Assembly: GCA_035542775.1 (NCBI GenBank)
Contig: DATKKX010000279.1
Location: 1-17,709, forward strand
DNA length: 17,709 bases
Direction: 5' to 3'
Origin: DATKKX01 sp035542775
Lineage (GTDB): Bacteria; Planctomycetota; Phycisphaerae; UBA1845; UTPLA1
The notes under the pieces are model-generated. The model did no database searches. It was not told the origin of the DNA and saw only the letters and a program-made list of their open reading frames with translations. Shown piece after piece: positions 5,834 through 13,234 of this stretch (positions are counted from its first letter, which is position 1; every line of letters begins with the position of its first letter). The position numbers and the translations under genes were made by a program.

Positions 5834-7432
5834 TCAGGCCATCAGCGGCAGGTTCATTCCAAAAGCACTCCCCTTGCCCACCTCGCTGGTCAACGTCATC
5901 TTGCCCTCGTGGATGGTCTCCACGATGTGCTTGACGAGATTGAGCCCCAATCCCGTGCCTTTGGCCATTTTCTTGTTGGCCTCGACACGGAAGAACTTCT
6001 CAAACATTCTCGGCAGGTCCTCCTTGGGAATCCCGACGCCGTTGTCGCTGACCTCGATGCGAATGATGCTGTCCTCTTCCTCCGGGGACATCCGCACCTG
6101 GACCTTGCCCCCGCTCGGCGTATATTTGATGGCGTTGCTCAGAAGATTGAGGACGGCCTGATACATCATGTCGCGGTCCGCCATCACGCGATAAACCACG
6201 GGGGTCAGTTCCTCGGACAGGGCGATGCCCTTTTCCTCCGCCTGCGGCCGGGCCACGTCGATGGCCTCCTTGACGATCATGGAGATGGCCACGGGCTCCT
6301 TGTTGATGCGGACCGTGCCGGCCTCGATGCGGCTGATGTTCAGGATGTTGTCGATCATGCGGCCCAGGCGGTCGGCCGAGACCTGAATGATGTTGTAGTA
6401 TTCCTTGCGGGTCTTCTCGTCCTCGGCCTCTCCGTCCACGAGCATCTCCACATAGGCGCGGATCGACGAGAGCGGGGTGCGCAATTCATGGGCCGCATGA
6501 GCCACGAACTCGCTCTTGTTCTTGGAGGCTTCGCGCTCCTTGGTGATGTTGCGGAACATGGCAACGACGCCGTGCAGGCTGGCGCCATGCCCGGTCTGCG
6601 AACCCTCCGACAGCAGCGGAGAGAATCTCACCGCATAAGTCTGCGGACCGACCTCATGCTCGATGGAACGATTGGCCGCGCGGATGTCGGCTTCCCGGGC
6701 CTGCCGGATGGCGCGGACCAGCTTCTCATCCGGGACGATCTCGGCGATCGGCTTTCGCAGGGCCTCTTCCCTGGCGAACTGGAGGAGCGAAGCGGCCGCC
6801 GGGTTGGCCAGGACCAGCCGGTCGTAGGCATCCGTCACCAGGATCGGCTCGGCGATCGAATCGATGATGGTCTCCGCCTGCCGCCGATTGGTCTCGGACA
6901 TGCTCATCTCAAGACTGAGCTGCTGATGGGCGTCGAGCAGCTCGGCCACGCGACGCTCGATGTTTCCGGTGTGCTGTTCCACCGCCTGATAGAACGGCTG
7001 AAGCTCGGCGGCGACCGGAAGGTCCGCCAGCTCGGCGGGCAATCGCCGGGTGTCCCGGGCGATGGCCTCGCGGATGCCGGCCAAAGCGGCTTTTCGCGCG
7101 TACATCGCAGCGACGAGCACACCGCCGCCCGCAAGAATCAAGGCCAGTGCTCCGATAGCATGCCCGACAGCCAGGCCGGTGCCTTGACCGGCCGAGCGGA
7201 GCATGCCGTAGCCGATCCACGCAAAAGCGGCCGCAAGCGGCGGGAGCGCCCAGTAAGGCGTAATCCGAAGCCAGGCGATCTTGCCGCCAAGTCCGGGCGA
7301 GAAGGCATTGGCGCGTCCCCGGCGGACGTCCGCCACGGCATCATGCAGAGCGGCGGTAGGACGCCCCGCAGCCTCCCGCTCGTCAGGTTCGTCGTCGATC
7401 TGCGACCAAGGCTTGATGTTGCCTTGCGTCAT
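5834..7432 (-). CDS. Membrane PAS sensor histidine kinase
   Basis: The 532-residue protein is a classical HisKA kinase that would autophosphorylate and pass phosphate to a receiver, most simply the one encoded next. The N-terminus (1-50) is hydrophilic. Two hydrophobic segments follow (about 58-78 and 86-110). Then come a helical linker (about 140-185) and a PAS domain (about 185-300). The H-box AAHELRTPLSS has phosphoacceptor His315. The ATPase domain shows an N-box (NLLSNAIKYTP, 429-439), G1 DNGVGIP (463-469), an F-box region near 477-482 and G2 GTGLGL (492-497); all are intact. The loop between the two hydrophobic segments is very short, so an extracellular sensor domain is absent and sensing is probably by PAS or membrane. 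Its ATG overlaps the stop of the TPR lipoprotein gene (ATGA at 7429-7432), implying translational coupling. Confidence 0.95.
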   Translation of the reverse strand: MTQGNIKPWSQIDDEPDEREAAGRPTAALHDAVADVRRGRANAFSPGLGGKIAWLRITPYWALPPLAAAFAWIGYGMLRSAGQGTGLAVGHAIGALALILAGGGVLVAAMYARKAALAGIREAIARDTRRLPAELADLPVAAELQPFYQAVEQHTGNIERRVAELLDAHQQLSLEMSMSETNRRQAETIIDSIAEPILVTDAYDRLVLANPAAASLLQFAREEALRKPIAEIVPDEKLVRAIRQAREADIRAANRSIEHEVGPQTYAVRFSPLLSEGSQTGHGASLHGVVAMFRNITKEREASKNKSEFVAHAAHELRTPLSSIRAYVEMLVDGEAEDEKTRKEYYNIIQVSADRLGRMIDNILNISRIEAGTVRINKEPVAISMIVKEAIDVARPQAEEKGIALSEELTPVVYRVMADRDMMYQAVLNLLSNAIKYTPSGGKVQVRMSPEEEDSIIRIEVSDNGVGIPKEDLPRMFEKFFRVEANKKMAKGTGLGLNLVKHIVETIHEGKMTLTSEVGKGSAFGMNLPLMA

Positions 7433-8802
7433 GGCTCCCCCTTGGAAAACGAGTCTGCGGTCATGTTCCTCTTATCGACGGCCGGGCCCCGGGCGCTGCC
7501 GTGTCCGGTCGGGCCGGTCTTCGGGCCGTCACGCTGCTGAAGCCTGTTCAAAAGAGTCTCCGCTACCGGCGATTCGGGCTCGAGTGCCATGGCCTTGACA
7601 TAGGCCTGTCTGGCCTCCTGGCCGCGTCCCAGTCCCTCGCAGGCCCGGCCCAGGAGGCAGAAGGCAGTCGCGAACTGCCCGTCCATCTGAACCGCCTGGG
7701 AGGCATTGGCATAAGCTCCGGCATGGTCGCCTCGGCTGAGGGCGATATGCGCGGCCAGCAAGAGCGACTCCGGTGTCGGTGCAGTGCCGGCGTGCAGCGT
7801 CCGAATGGTCTCCGCGGCCGCATCCAGGTCGCCCAGCATCAGCGCCGCCTGGGCGTACATGCACCAGCCGGCCACGTCGGTTTCGTCCCGGGCCATGAGA
7901 GGCTTCAGGGCCCATTGGGCCTCGCGCCAGCGGCGCACGGCAAGGCAGGCACGGGCCAGATCCCGCATCACGCTGGGCGAAACCGAATTGGCCGGACCGA
8001 CGTTCGTCTGGCCCGTGAGGCCGCCGCCCATCGAGGCGCTCTCCACCAGCGGCGTCAGCACCGCGATCGCTTCCTCATATTGCCCGGCCCAGACCATGAT
8101 GCGGCCTGCTTCGGCCGCCAGGCCGGCATCGCCCTTCTGGATCCGCAAGGCCTCCCGGGCATACTCGACGGCGGGACCGCGCAGGCCGAACGTCTCGTTC
8201 AGGTGGGCGGCAAGCATGCGCATGGCGGCGTTGCCGTCAAAGTCCTCCAGGCGGCTCTCGATCAGCTCCATCGCCTCAATCGGCTTGTCCAGCGAAACCA
8301 GCGTCTCCGCCTGGGCGAGGACATAGACGGCAACCTGTGGTTCCTGTATCGCGGCGGCCGCATAGTGCTCCAGGGCCATTTCCAGATCGCCGTAGCGCTG
8401 GGCCACGATGCCGGCAAGGTACTCGACTTCGGCGCCATCGCCGGGCAGCGCCGCCGCCCGGCTGATGGCGATGCGGGCCTTGGCCAGATCGCCCTTCTCG
8501 AGGTGAAGCCTTGTGGCGAGGACATAAACCCGGGCGTTGTCCGGGGCCAGCGCGAGGGCCTGTTCCAGCACCTTCTCGGCCTCATCCAGGCGGCCGGCCT
8601 CAAAGTGATTCTCGGCAAGCTGGAGTTGGATGTCGCCGCGCACGTCATTCCAGTGCCGCTTGGCGTCGGCCTTGCGGGAATTGGAGAAGTGCTTCTCCCA
8701 GATGCTGCTGCCGTCGAACTGGCAGCCGCAGCCCATCAGCGCGGCCGACAGAAGAAGCGCCGCAAGAGCTGGGCGGTGACGCGGTTGTGACAGCAGTGTC
8801 AT
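7429..8802 (-). CDS. TPR-repeat lipoprotein, possible secretin pilotin
   Basis: The protein is 457 residues with a lipoprotein signal peptide: basic start, hydrophobic stretch (11-23) and a lipobox-like LMGC with Cys25; Cys27 is a second candidate. From about residue 55 to 430 it is made of helical TPR-type repeats, for example LAENHFEAGRLDEAEKVLEQ (62-81) and LGRACEGLGRGQEARQAY near the C-terminus. The last 30 residues are hydrophilic and probably disordered. It overlaps the secretin gene by 4 bp (ATGA, 8799-8802) and the kinase gene by 4 bp. TPR lipoproteins such as PilF/PilW help secretin multimers insert and assemble in the outer membrane; position suggests the same role, but it is much longer than PilF and lacks any specific signature I can point to. 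Confidence 0.85.
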   Translation of the reverse strand: MTLLSQPRHRPALAALLLSAALMGCGCQFDGSSIWEKHFSNSRKADAKRHWNDVRGDIQLQLAENHFEAGRLDEAEKVLEQALALAPDNARVYVLATRLHLEKGDLAKARIAISRAAALPGDGAEVEYLAGIVAQRYGDLEMALEHYAAAAIQEPQVAVYVLAQAETLVSLDKPIEAMELIESRLEDFDGNAAMRMLAAHLNETFGLRGPAVEYAREALRIQKGDAGLAAEAGRIMVWAGQYEEAIAVLTPLVESASMGGGLTGQTNVGPANSVSPSVMRDLARACLAVRRWREAQWALKPLMARDETDVAGWCMYAQAALMLGDLDAAAETIRTLHAGTAPTPESLLLAAHIALSRGDHAGAYANASQAVQMDGQFATAFCLLGRACEGLGRGQEARQAYVKAMALEPESPVAETLLNRLQQRDGPKTGPTGHGSARGPAVDKRNMTADSFSKGEP

Positions 8803-11018
8803 GGCACTCTCCCATCCGGGTCCGGCAGGGCGACTGTCCGGTCCCCCGGCTCGCCCCCCGTTTTGCCGGTGCCGCCGGAATCGCCCTCCGTGCCGGTATC
8901 ACCGCGGGCGCCGCCGCCCTCCTGGTCCTCTTCGAGGCCCGCCGGCCCCTGAAGGCCCTCGGGGATCACGCACGGAGGCGCGGGGCGTCCCCATGGCGGA
9001 GCCTCAATGCCCTCTTCCTCGGCAACGCGATCTCTGACGTAGGTTCGGATGACGGAGGCGTCCTCCTCCCAGTTCCGCTTGCCCAGCAGCTTCTCCTTGA
9101 GCTTGGCGGCCTCAATGTGGCGGGGCTGGTTGTGGATAGCCAGATCGGCGTCCCACAGGGCCATGCTGATGTTGCCGCGCTGGAGATGTTCCAACGCCCA
9201 GCGGTAATGCATCTGGGCCAGTCGGTCTCGCCCAAACCACTGCAGGCCCTGTCTCATGCCGACGCGAAAACGCTCGGTATCCTCTTTCAGCTCGGCGCTG
9301 GCCGCTGCTTCGGGCTCACCCTTGAGGACGTGAACGGTGAGCAGGATGATGACCTCCTCGCGAACAGTGGTGTCCCGCGTCCGGCGGAAGAGCGCCCCCG
9401 CGATGGGGATGTTGCCGAGGCCGGGAACCTGGCCGCGGTTGGCGGTAGTCACCTCACGGAAGAGGCCGCCGATCAGGATCGTGCGGCCGTCCTTTACCAG
9501 CACGTTGGTGGTGACTTCGGTGGTATGCTCGAAGGGCAGGTTCGCGTCGGTCAGACCGCCGGTGGAATCCTTGGGATGGATCTCCATGCGGACATAGCCG
9601 TCGTCGCCGATGAACGGCCGGAAGCTCAGGAGGGTGCCGGTTTCCAGGAACTCGACCTTCTGAACGGCCGTCGTTTCGGTGATGGTCGTCGTCAGGTAGC
9701 CGTCGCGCTGACCGACGATCACCTGGCCGCTCTGCTTGTCGAGAGCCAGGACCTTGGGGTTGGCGAGAACGTCGGTGTCGGTGATCTGCTCCAACGCCCG
9801 GATGAAGACGCCGACCTGATCATCGATGATTCCGAAGGTAAAGCCGCCGTTGGGCACGCCGCTGTTGAAGTCGGTCCTCGTGGTCCAGGTGGTTTCCTGG
9901 AGCATGGCAGCAGGCGTGTCGCCGGTGGTGATGCTCTGCGCGGCCGGGCTGGCGCTGGACAGTTGGGTGAAGTCAATTCCGCCGACTGTGGTGAAGTCGA
10001 TGCCCAGGGCATTGTCTTCATTCAACGTGGCCCGCATGATCGTCGCCTCGACCAGCACCTGTCTCGGGTGCGTGTCGAGCTGCTTCAGGACTTTCTCGAT
10101 CTCCGCAACCCGCTCGGCATAGTCGGTAACGATCAGGGTGTCGGCCGCCGCGTAGGCGTCGCCCTTGGTATCGCCCGGACCTGCGGCCCCGCCCAGCCCC
10201 GCCGCCGAAGGGGGCGTCACCGAGATCTTGCCGGCGTTGCTCACCATGGGCTCGACCAGGGCTTTGGCTGATGCGGCGTTGACGTACGTCAGGGAGATGA
10301 CCTTCGTGACAATGCTGCGTTCCGCCTCCATCAGCTTGGCGATGTCCTCCAGGGGCAGCACGTACACGAAATCCCCCTTGGTGCGATAGCCCAGCTTGTT
10401 AGAGGCCAGCATGGCCTGGAGGGCCTCGTCGAAGGTGACGTTGTACAGGCTGGCCGTCACGGTGCCGGTGACTCCGTCAGCAAGCACGATGTTCCGCCGC
10501 GTGGGTTCCGACAGCATTCGCAAGGCGTCGGCCAAAGGCAGGCCGGAGACGTGCATGGTCACACGATCATTGACGCCGACCTTGATGACCTGATCGGGCT
10601 GTTCATCCTTGCCGACAGCAGCCTTCGCAGCATCATCCGAGGCCGGCGGGAAAGGCCGAACTGGAGATTGGGCTCTACGCGAGGCTTGGGCGACTTTGCC
10701 CGACGTCGGCTCGGACCGCTTTTCGGCCTCGCCCTTCTGATCTCCGTCGGATCCGGTGCGGGCATTTGACGGGTTCGGTTCGCCCTCGGCGGCGTGGATC
10801 TTCTGGGTTACCCCGGAAAACACGCGATTCCAGACCGAGGTCGACCCGTCGTCGTCGCCGAGAAAGCGGGCCTGGGAGCCGCTTTGTCCCTGGCCCTTCG
10901 TGGAGAGAGCCATGAGCGCAATCGCGATCAGACCGATCGCGAGACTGCGGAATCGCCGCAGGCGACGAACACGCGAACCCAGTGTCTGTGGGTTATCTGA
11001 GGGCAACCCACGCACCAT
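8799..11018 (-). CDS. pilQ: Secretin, PilQ/GspD type, with C-terminal extension
   Basis: This is the outer-membrane ring through which the pilus or pseudopilus passes. I start at the ATG at 11018 (739 residues), because AGGGGGG lies just upstream; an in-frame TTG at 11057 would add 13 residues. A signal segment follows a basic stretch (about 21-42). A charged, low-complexity linker runs to about 135. Then come an STN/N0-like domain (about 145-220), one ring-building N domain (about 235-315, with a Gly/Ala-rich insertion near 270-285) and the secretin barrel (about 320-568). The signature VPGLGNIPIAGALFR is at 531-545. After the barrel come about 170 extra residues: a helical TPR-like part (about 585-655) and a Gly/Glu/Asp-rich tail. 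I see no AMIN domain. Upstream pilMNO genes favour PilQ over GspD. The stop overlaps the lipoprotein start by 4 bp. Confidence 0.94.
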   Translation of the reverse strand: MVRGLPSDNPQTLGSRVRRLRRFRSLAIGLIAIALMALSTKGQGQSGSQARFLGDDDGSTSVWNRVFSGVTQKIHAAEGEPNPSNARTGSDGDQKGEAEKRSEPTSGKVAQASRRAQSPVRPFPPASDDAAKAAVGKDEQPDQVIKVGVNDRVTMHVSGLPLADALRMLSEPTRRNIVLADGVTGTVTASLYNVTFDEALQAMLASNKLGYRTKGDFVYVLPLEDIAKLMEAERSIVTKVISLTYVNAASAKALVEPMVSNAGKISVTPPSAAGLGGAAGPGDTKGDAYAAADTLIVTDYAERVAEIEKVLKQLDTHPRQVLVEATIMRATLNEDNALGIDFTTVGGIDFTQLSSASPAAQSITTGDTPAAMLQETTWTTRTDFNSGVPNGGFTFGIIDDQVGVFIRALEQITDTDVLANPKVLALDKQSGQVIVGQRDGYLTTTITETTAVQKVEFLETGTLLSFRPFIGDDGYVRMEIHPKDSTGGLTDANLPFEHTTEVTTNVLVKDGRTILIGGLFREVTTANRGQVPGLGNIPIAGALFRRTRDTTVREEVIILLTVHVLKGEPEAAASAELKEDTERFRVGMRQGLQWFGRDRLAQMHYRWALEHLQRGNISMALWDADLAIHNQPRHIEAAKLKEKLLGKRNWEEDASVIRTYVRDRVAEEEGIEAPPWGRPAPPCVIPEGLQGPAGLEEDQEGGGARGDTGTEGDSGGTGKTGGEPGDRTVALPDPDGRVP

Positions 11019-11032
11019 ACGGAACCCCCCTT

Positions 11033-11048
11033 CGCCTCGCAGGAGGCG
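11033..11048 (-). promoter_or_regulatory. Perfect 6-bp stem-loop beside the secretin ribosome-binding site
   Basis: CGCCTC and GAGGCG pair perfectly around a 4-nt loop. The stem ends a few bases before the AGGGGGG ribosome-binding site of the secretin gene, in the 89-bp gap after the PilP/GspC-like gene. It could tune secretin translation; no direct evidence beyond sequence complementarity. Confidence 0.35.
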
Positions 11049-11107
11049 GCCTTCCAACTTGCTTTGTACCTGTAATCAATCGGTTGTCGGACGATGGGGG
11101 TTCTGCT

Positions 11108-11836
11108 TCAAGGCAGGATCACGGGACGCGTAACGCCGTTCTTTTGCAGCATCACGCGTTTCTCCTCGATGCGAACGACCGAGAACCCGTTGATCGTATC
11201 TCCCACGTGAACCAGGCGTCCGGAAATGAAGGCGGAGGGCACCGATCCGATCATGGTGGATTGCAGCTTCAGCTCGGTCAGCTCGTCGGAGATCTCATTG
11301 AGCTCCTTGGCATGGCGATCCCGCCGCTCGCTGAATGCGTCGCGCATCTTCTCCCACAGGGAGGCACTGAGCTGGCCGGCCTGGGTGTCATCCTCGGCGG
11401 AAGGGCCCTCTCTTGGAAACTGCGACCACGATCGAGCCTTGAAAATGTCACGAGCCGGCGTCCGCGGCAGATCCTGGACCGCGACTTTTCGGGCCTTCTT
11501 CTTCTCGGCCGCGCCCTCCAGGTGCTGGGACGCGTCTTTTCCCTGGGACGCCGCAACGGGGCTGGCCGCAAGCATTTTTGCAGCCGCCGCATCCGGAGCA
11601 GCCGGCGTTTGCTGCGGCACCGGCCGGACTTGCGGAGCGGTCGGGTCGACCGGCGCCACGGCGGCGGCCGGCAGCGGCACGGCGGCCGCGGGAGCAGGCT
11701 CGGAGCCGGACAGGAAAAGGCGGCCGACGACCACAATCAGGACCACCGACAATACGCCCATGATGGCGGCCTTCTGCTTGTTGGCCGCCAGCTCCTGCGA
11801 GATCTTCTTCAGCAGTTCCTGTATGCGATCGGACAT
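11108..11836 (-). CDS. PilP/GspC-like inner-membrane periplasmic linker
   Basis: The protein is 242 residues: a short cytoplasmic start, one membrane segment (about 23-42), an Ala/Pro-rich flexible stretch (about 46-95), a charged helical middle (about 100-195) and a small beta domain at the end. The C-terminal pattern SGRLVHVGDTINGFSVVRIEEKRVMLQKNG (205-234) matches the beta fold shared by PilP and GspC (homology region), which contacts the secretin N0 domain. It therefore probably bridges the PilNO platform and the secretin encoded next. PilP is normally a lipoprotein; here the anchor is a transmembrane helix, as in GspC. The ATG at 11836 is 8 bp after the pilO stop, with AGAGGT as ribosome-binding site. 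I leave the symbol blank because the PilP/GspC choice is not settled. Confidence 0.8.
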   Translation of the reverse strand: MSDRIQELLKKISQELAANKQKAAIMGVLSVVLIVVVGRLFLSGSEPAPAAAVPLPAAAVAPVDPTAPQVRPVPQQTPAAPDAAAAKMLAASPVAASQGKDASQHLEGAAEKKKARKVAVQDLPRTPARDIFKARSWSQFPREGPSAEDDTQAGQLSASLWEKMRDAFSERRDRHAKELNEISDELTELKLQSTMIGSVPSAFISGRLVHVGDTINGFSVVRIEEKRVMLQKNGVTRPVILP

Positions 11837-11844
11837 CCGAACCT

Positions 11845-12429
11845 CTATCCGGGTTTGCCTGGCACGGAACCTTCGTGATGCTGATAAGTATGCAGCGTCA
11901 TCTCCACGCTCACGGTGCCGGGATGCTGGTCATCGTTGACCGCTCTTATCGACTCAATGTGCGACAGCCTCGGCAAAGACTCCACGCGGCTGAGGAACTC
12001 GAACAGTTGGGTGAAGCTGCTGCGGAACGAGATGAACACCGGCAGAATCGTTGTTCCCGAAGCCAGTTTCAAGGGCTCGGGCAGCTTGTTCTGTTCCACG
12101 CACAATGGTTGCCTTGGCTGGACGACGTAGTCGTCGATCTTGCTCTTGTTGAGGCTCTCCGAGAGATCGCTCAGGAACTCGCCAAACCGCCGTTCCACCG
12201 GAAGCCGCACGTGGAAGTCGCGCATGGCCTCATCCAGCTGCATGATGGAGGCGTAGAGGTCTCCGACGTTGCCGAGCTTCTGTTGCTCGGCCTGAACGGC
12301 CGCCTGCTTGGCGACGATCTCCGCCTGGCAGGCCTTCAGGTCCTTGATGCCCGGCCGGACAAGCCCGAGCACGAAGGCGGCGGTCAAAACGATCACCGCG
12401 ACGACGGCCGCGACGTTGAGCTTGAGCAT
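11845..12429 (-). CDS. pilO: PilO-like inner-membrane platform protein
   Basis: The protein is 194 residues, bitopic, with a membrane helix at about 7-24, a coiled-coil region (about 28-75) and a periplasmic ferredoxin-like domain (about 78-190) containing SFTQLFEFLSRVESLPRL, typical of PilO. PilO pairs with PilN to align PilM and the motor with the secretin. The ATG at 12429 is chosen because it lies 2 bp after the pilN stop and directly precedes the membrane helix; GGAGGA is upstream. An in-frame GTG at 12435 is about equally good. The same frame stays open up to 12759, but that part is Arg/Pro-rich and lies antiparallel to nothing but the pilN gene read in another frame, so I exclude it. 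Confidence 0.87.
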   Translation of the reverse strand: MLKLNVAAVVAVIVLTAAFVLGLVRPGIKDLKACQAEIVAKQAAVQAEQQKLGNVGDLYASIMQLDEAMRDFHVRLPVERRFGEFLSDLSESLNKSKIDDYVVQPRQPLCVEQNKLPEPLKLASGTTILPVFISFRSSFTQLFEFLSRVESLPRLSHIESIRAVNDDQHPGTVSVEMTLHTYQHHEGSVPGKPG

Positions 12430-12431
12430 GT

Positions 12432-13166
12432 TCACCGGGATCCTCCCTGCTGCTCTAGCAGCCCACAGCTCAGCTCGAACAACTGGGCGCGACGTCCGGC
12501 CCAGACGATCGAACCCCTGACTTCCATCTGGACCCGATCGAACAGGGGAGAAGTCTCCAGGGCCGCGGCGAAGCGGACCACGTCGGGGTTGTCCACCGCG
12601 ATCCCCTTGAGTGTGACTCGGGCTTTCGGCGGCGGGTTTTCCTTCGTTTTCGGCGTGTTCGGCGCGGACGGCGAGGGCGGCGGCCTGTCGCCCGGCGGCT
12701 GGGGCTCCTGCGCTTTCGGGGGATCGATTTCGGTGGCAAACTGAGCCAGAGACGGGCAATCAACCGACACCTCGGTCAACACGACCGTGTCGGGCATACG
12801 GCGGCTGAGGTCGCTGAGCACCAGCACCAGGCTGGGCTGGTCCTCAAGCAGCTCGCGAAGGCTCTGGTGATCCCGCAGATCGGCCTGCTCGGCCTGCATC
12901 GCCGCCTTCTTGGCCAGGTGGATGGTGATCTGCTCCTGCTGCCTGGTGATGTCGGGCAGCATCGCCTTGGCGGTTGCCACGCGATGGTGGTGCGCGACCA
13001 CCCAAACGACCATGATCGCGATCAGCGTACCGACACAGCCGGCGCGGAGCTTGATGGCCCCCCTGACCGTCCGGGCGGCGTGGTAATCGGCTGGAATGAA
13101 ATCGCAATCCTTCACGTTTCCGAATTCCTCAGCGGGGCCGACGCCCTCGTCAGCCGCCGCGACCAC
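12432..13166 (-). CDS. pilN: PilN-like inner-membrane platform protein
   Basis: The protein is up to 244 residues. It shows the PilN cytoplasmic motif CDFIPADYHAAR (21-32; compare the family INFLPEDY), which binds the groove of PilM. A membrane helix (about 41-57), a coiled coil (about 72-108) and a periplasmic domain (about 110-235) follow. A Pro-rich insertion, about 149-181, interrupts the periplasmic domain. Two starts are possible. The GTG at 13166 has GGTGGA upstream. The GTG at 13115 has GAGGAA 9 nt upstream and would put the PilM-binding motif right at the N-terminus, as in most PilN proteins. I list the longer form but regard the shorter as at least as likely. pilO follows after 2 bp. 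Confidence 0.86.
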   Translation of the reverse strand: MVAAADEGVGPAEEFGNVKDCDFIPADYHAARTVRGAIKLRAGCVGTLIAIMVVWVVAHHHRVATAKAMLPDITRQQEQITIHLAKKAAMQAEQADLRDHQSLRELLEDQPSLVLVLSDLSRRMPDTVVLTEVSVDCPSLAQFATEIDPPKAQEPQPPGDRPPPSPSAPNTPKTKENPPPKARVTLKGIAVDNPDVVRFAAALETSPLFDRVQMEVRGSIVWAGRRAQLFELSCGLLEQQGGSR

Positions 13167-13234
13167 ATCCGATCCACCGTATCTTCACGTTGCCGGTAAG
13201 AGCCCGGCACCACACCACAAAAGGTCCGCCGGAT

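Noticed and set aside
5909..7540. Plus-strand ORF of 543 codons opposite the histidine kinase
   Set aside because: The minus-strand kinase has every expected motif; the plus frame shows none and has the Asp/Gly/His/Arg-rich composition of an antisense frame.
8511..10271. Plus-strand ORF of 586 codons opposite the secretin
   Set aside because: It is antisense to the secretin N and barrel domains, with no domain pattern of its own.
12430..12759. Upstream 110-codon extension of the pilO frame
   Set aside because: It is Arg/Pro/Gly-rich and overlaps the pilN gene in another frame; the ATG at 12429 directly precedes the membrane helix and follows the pilN stop.
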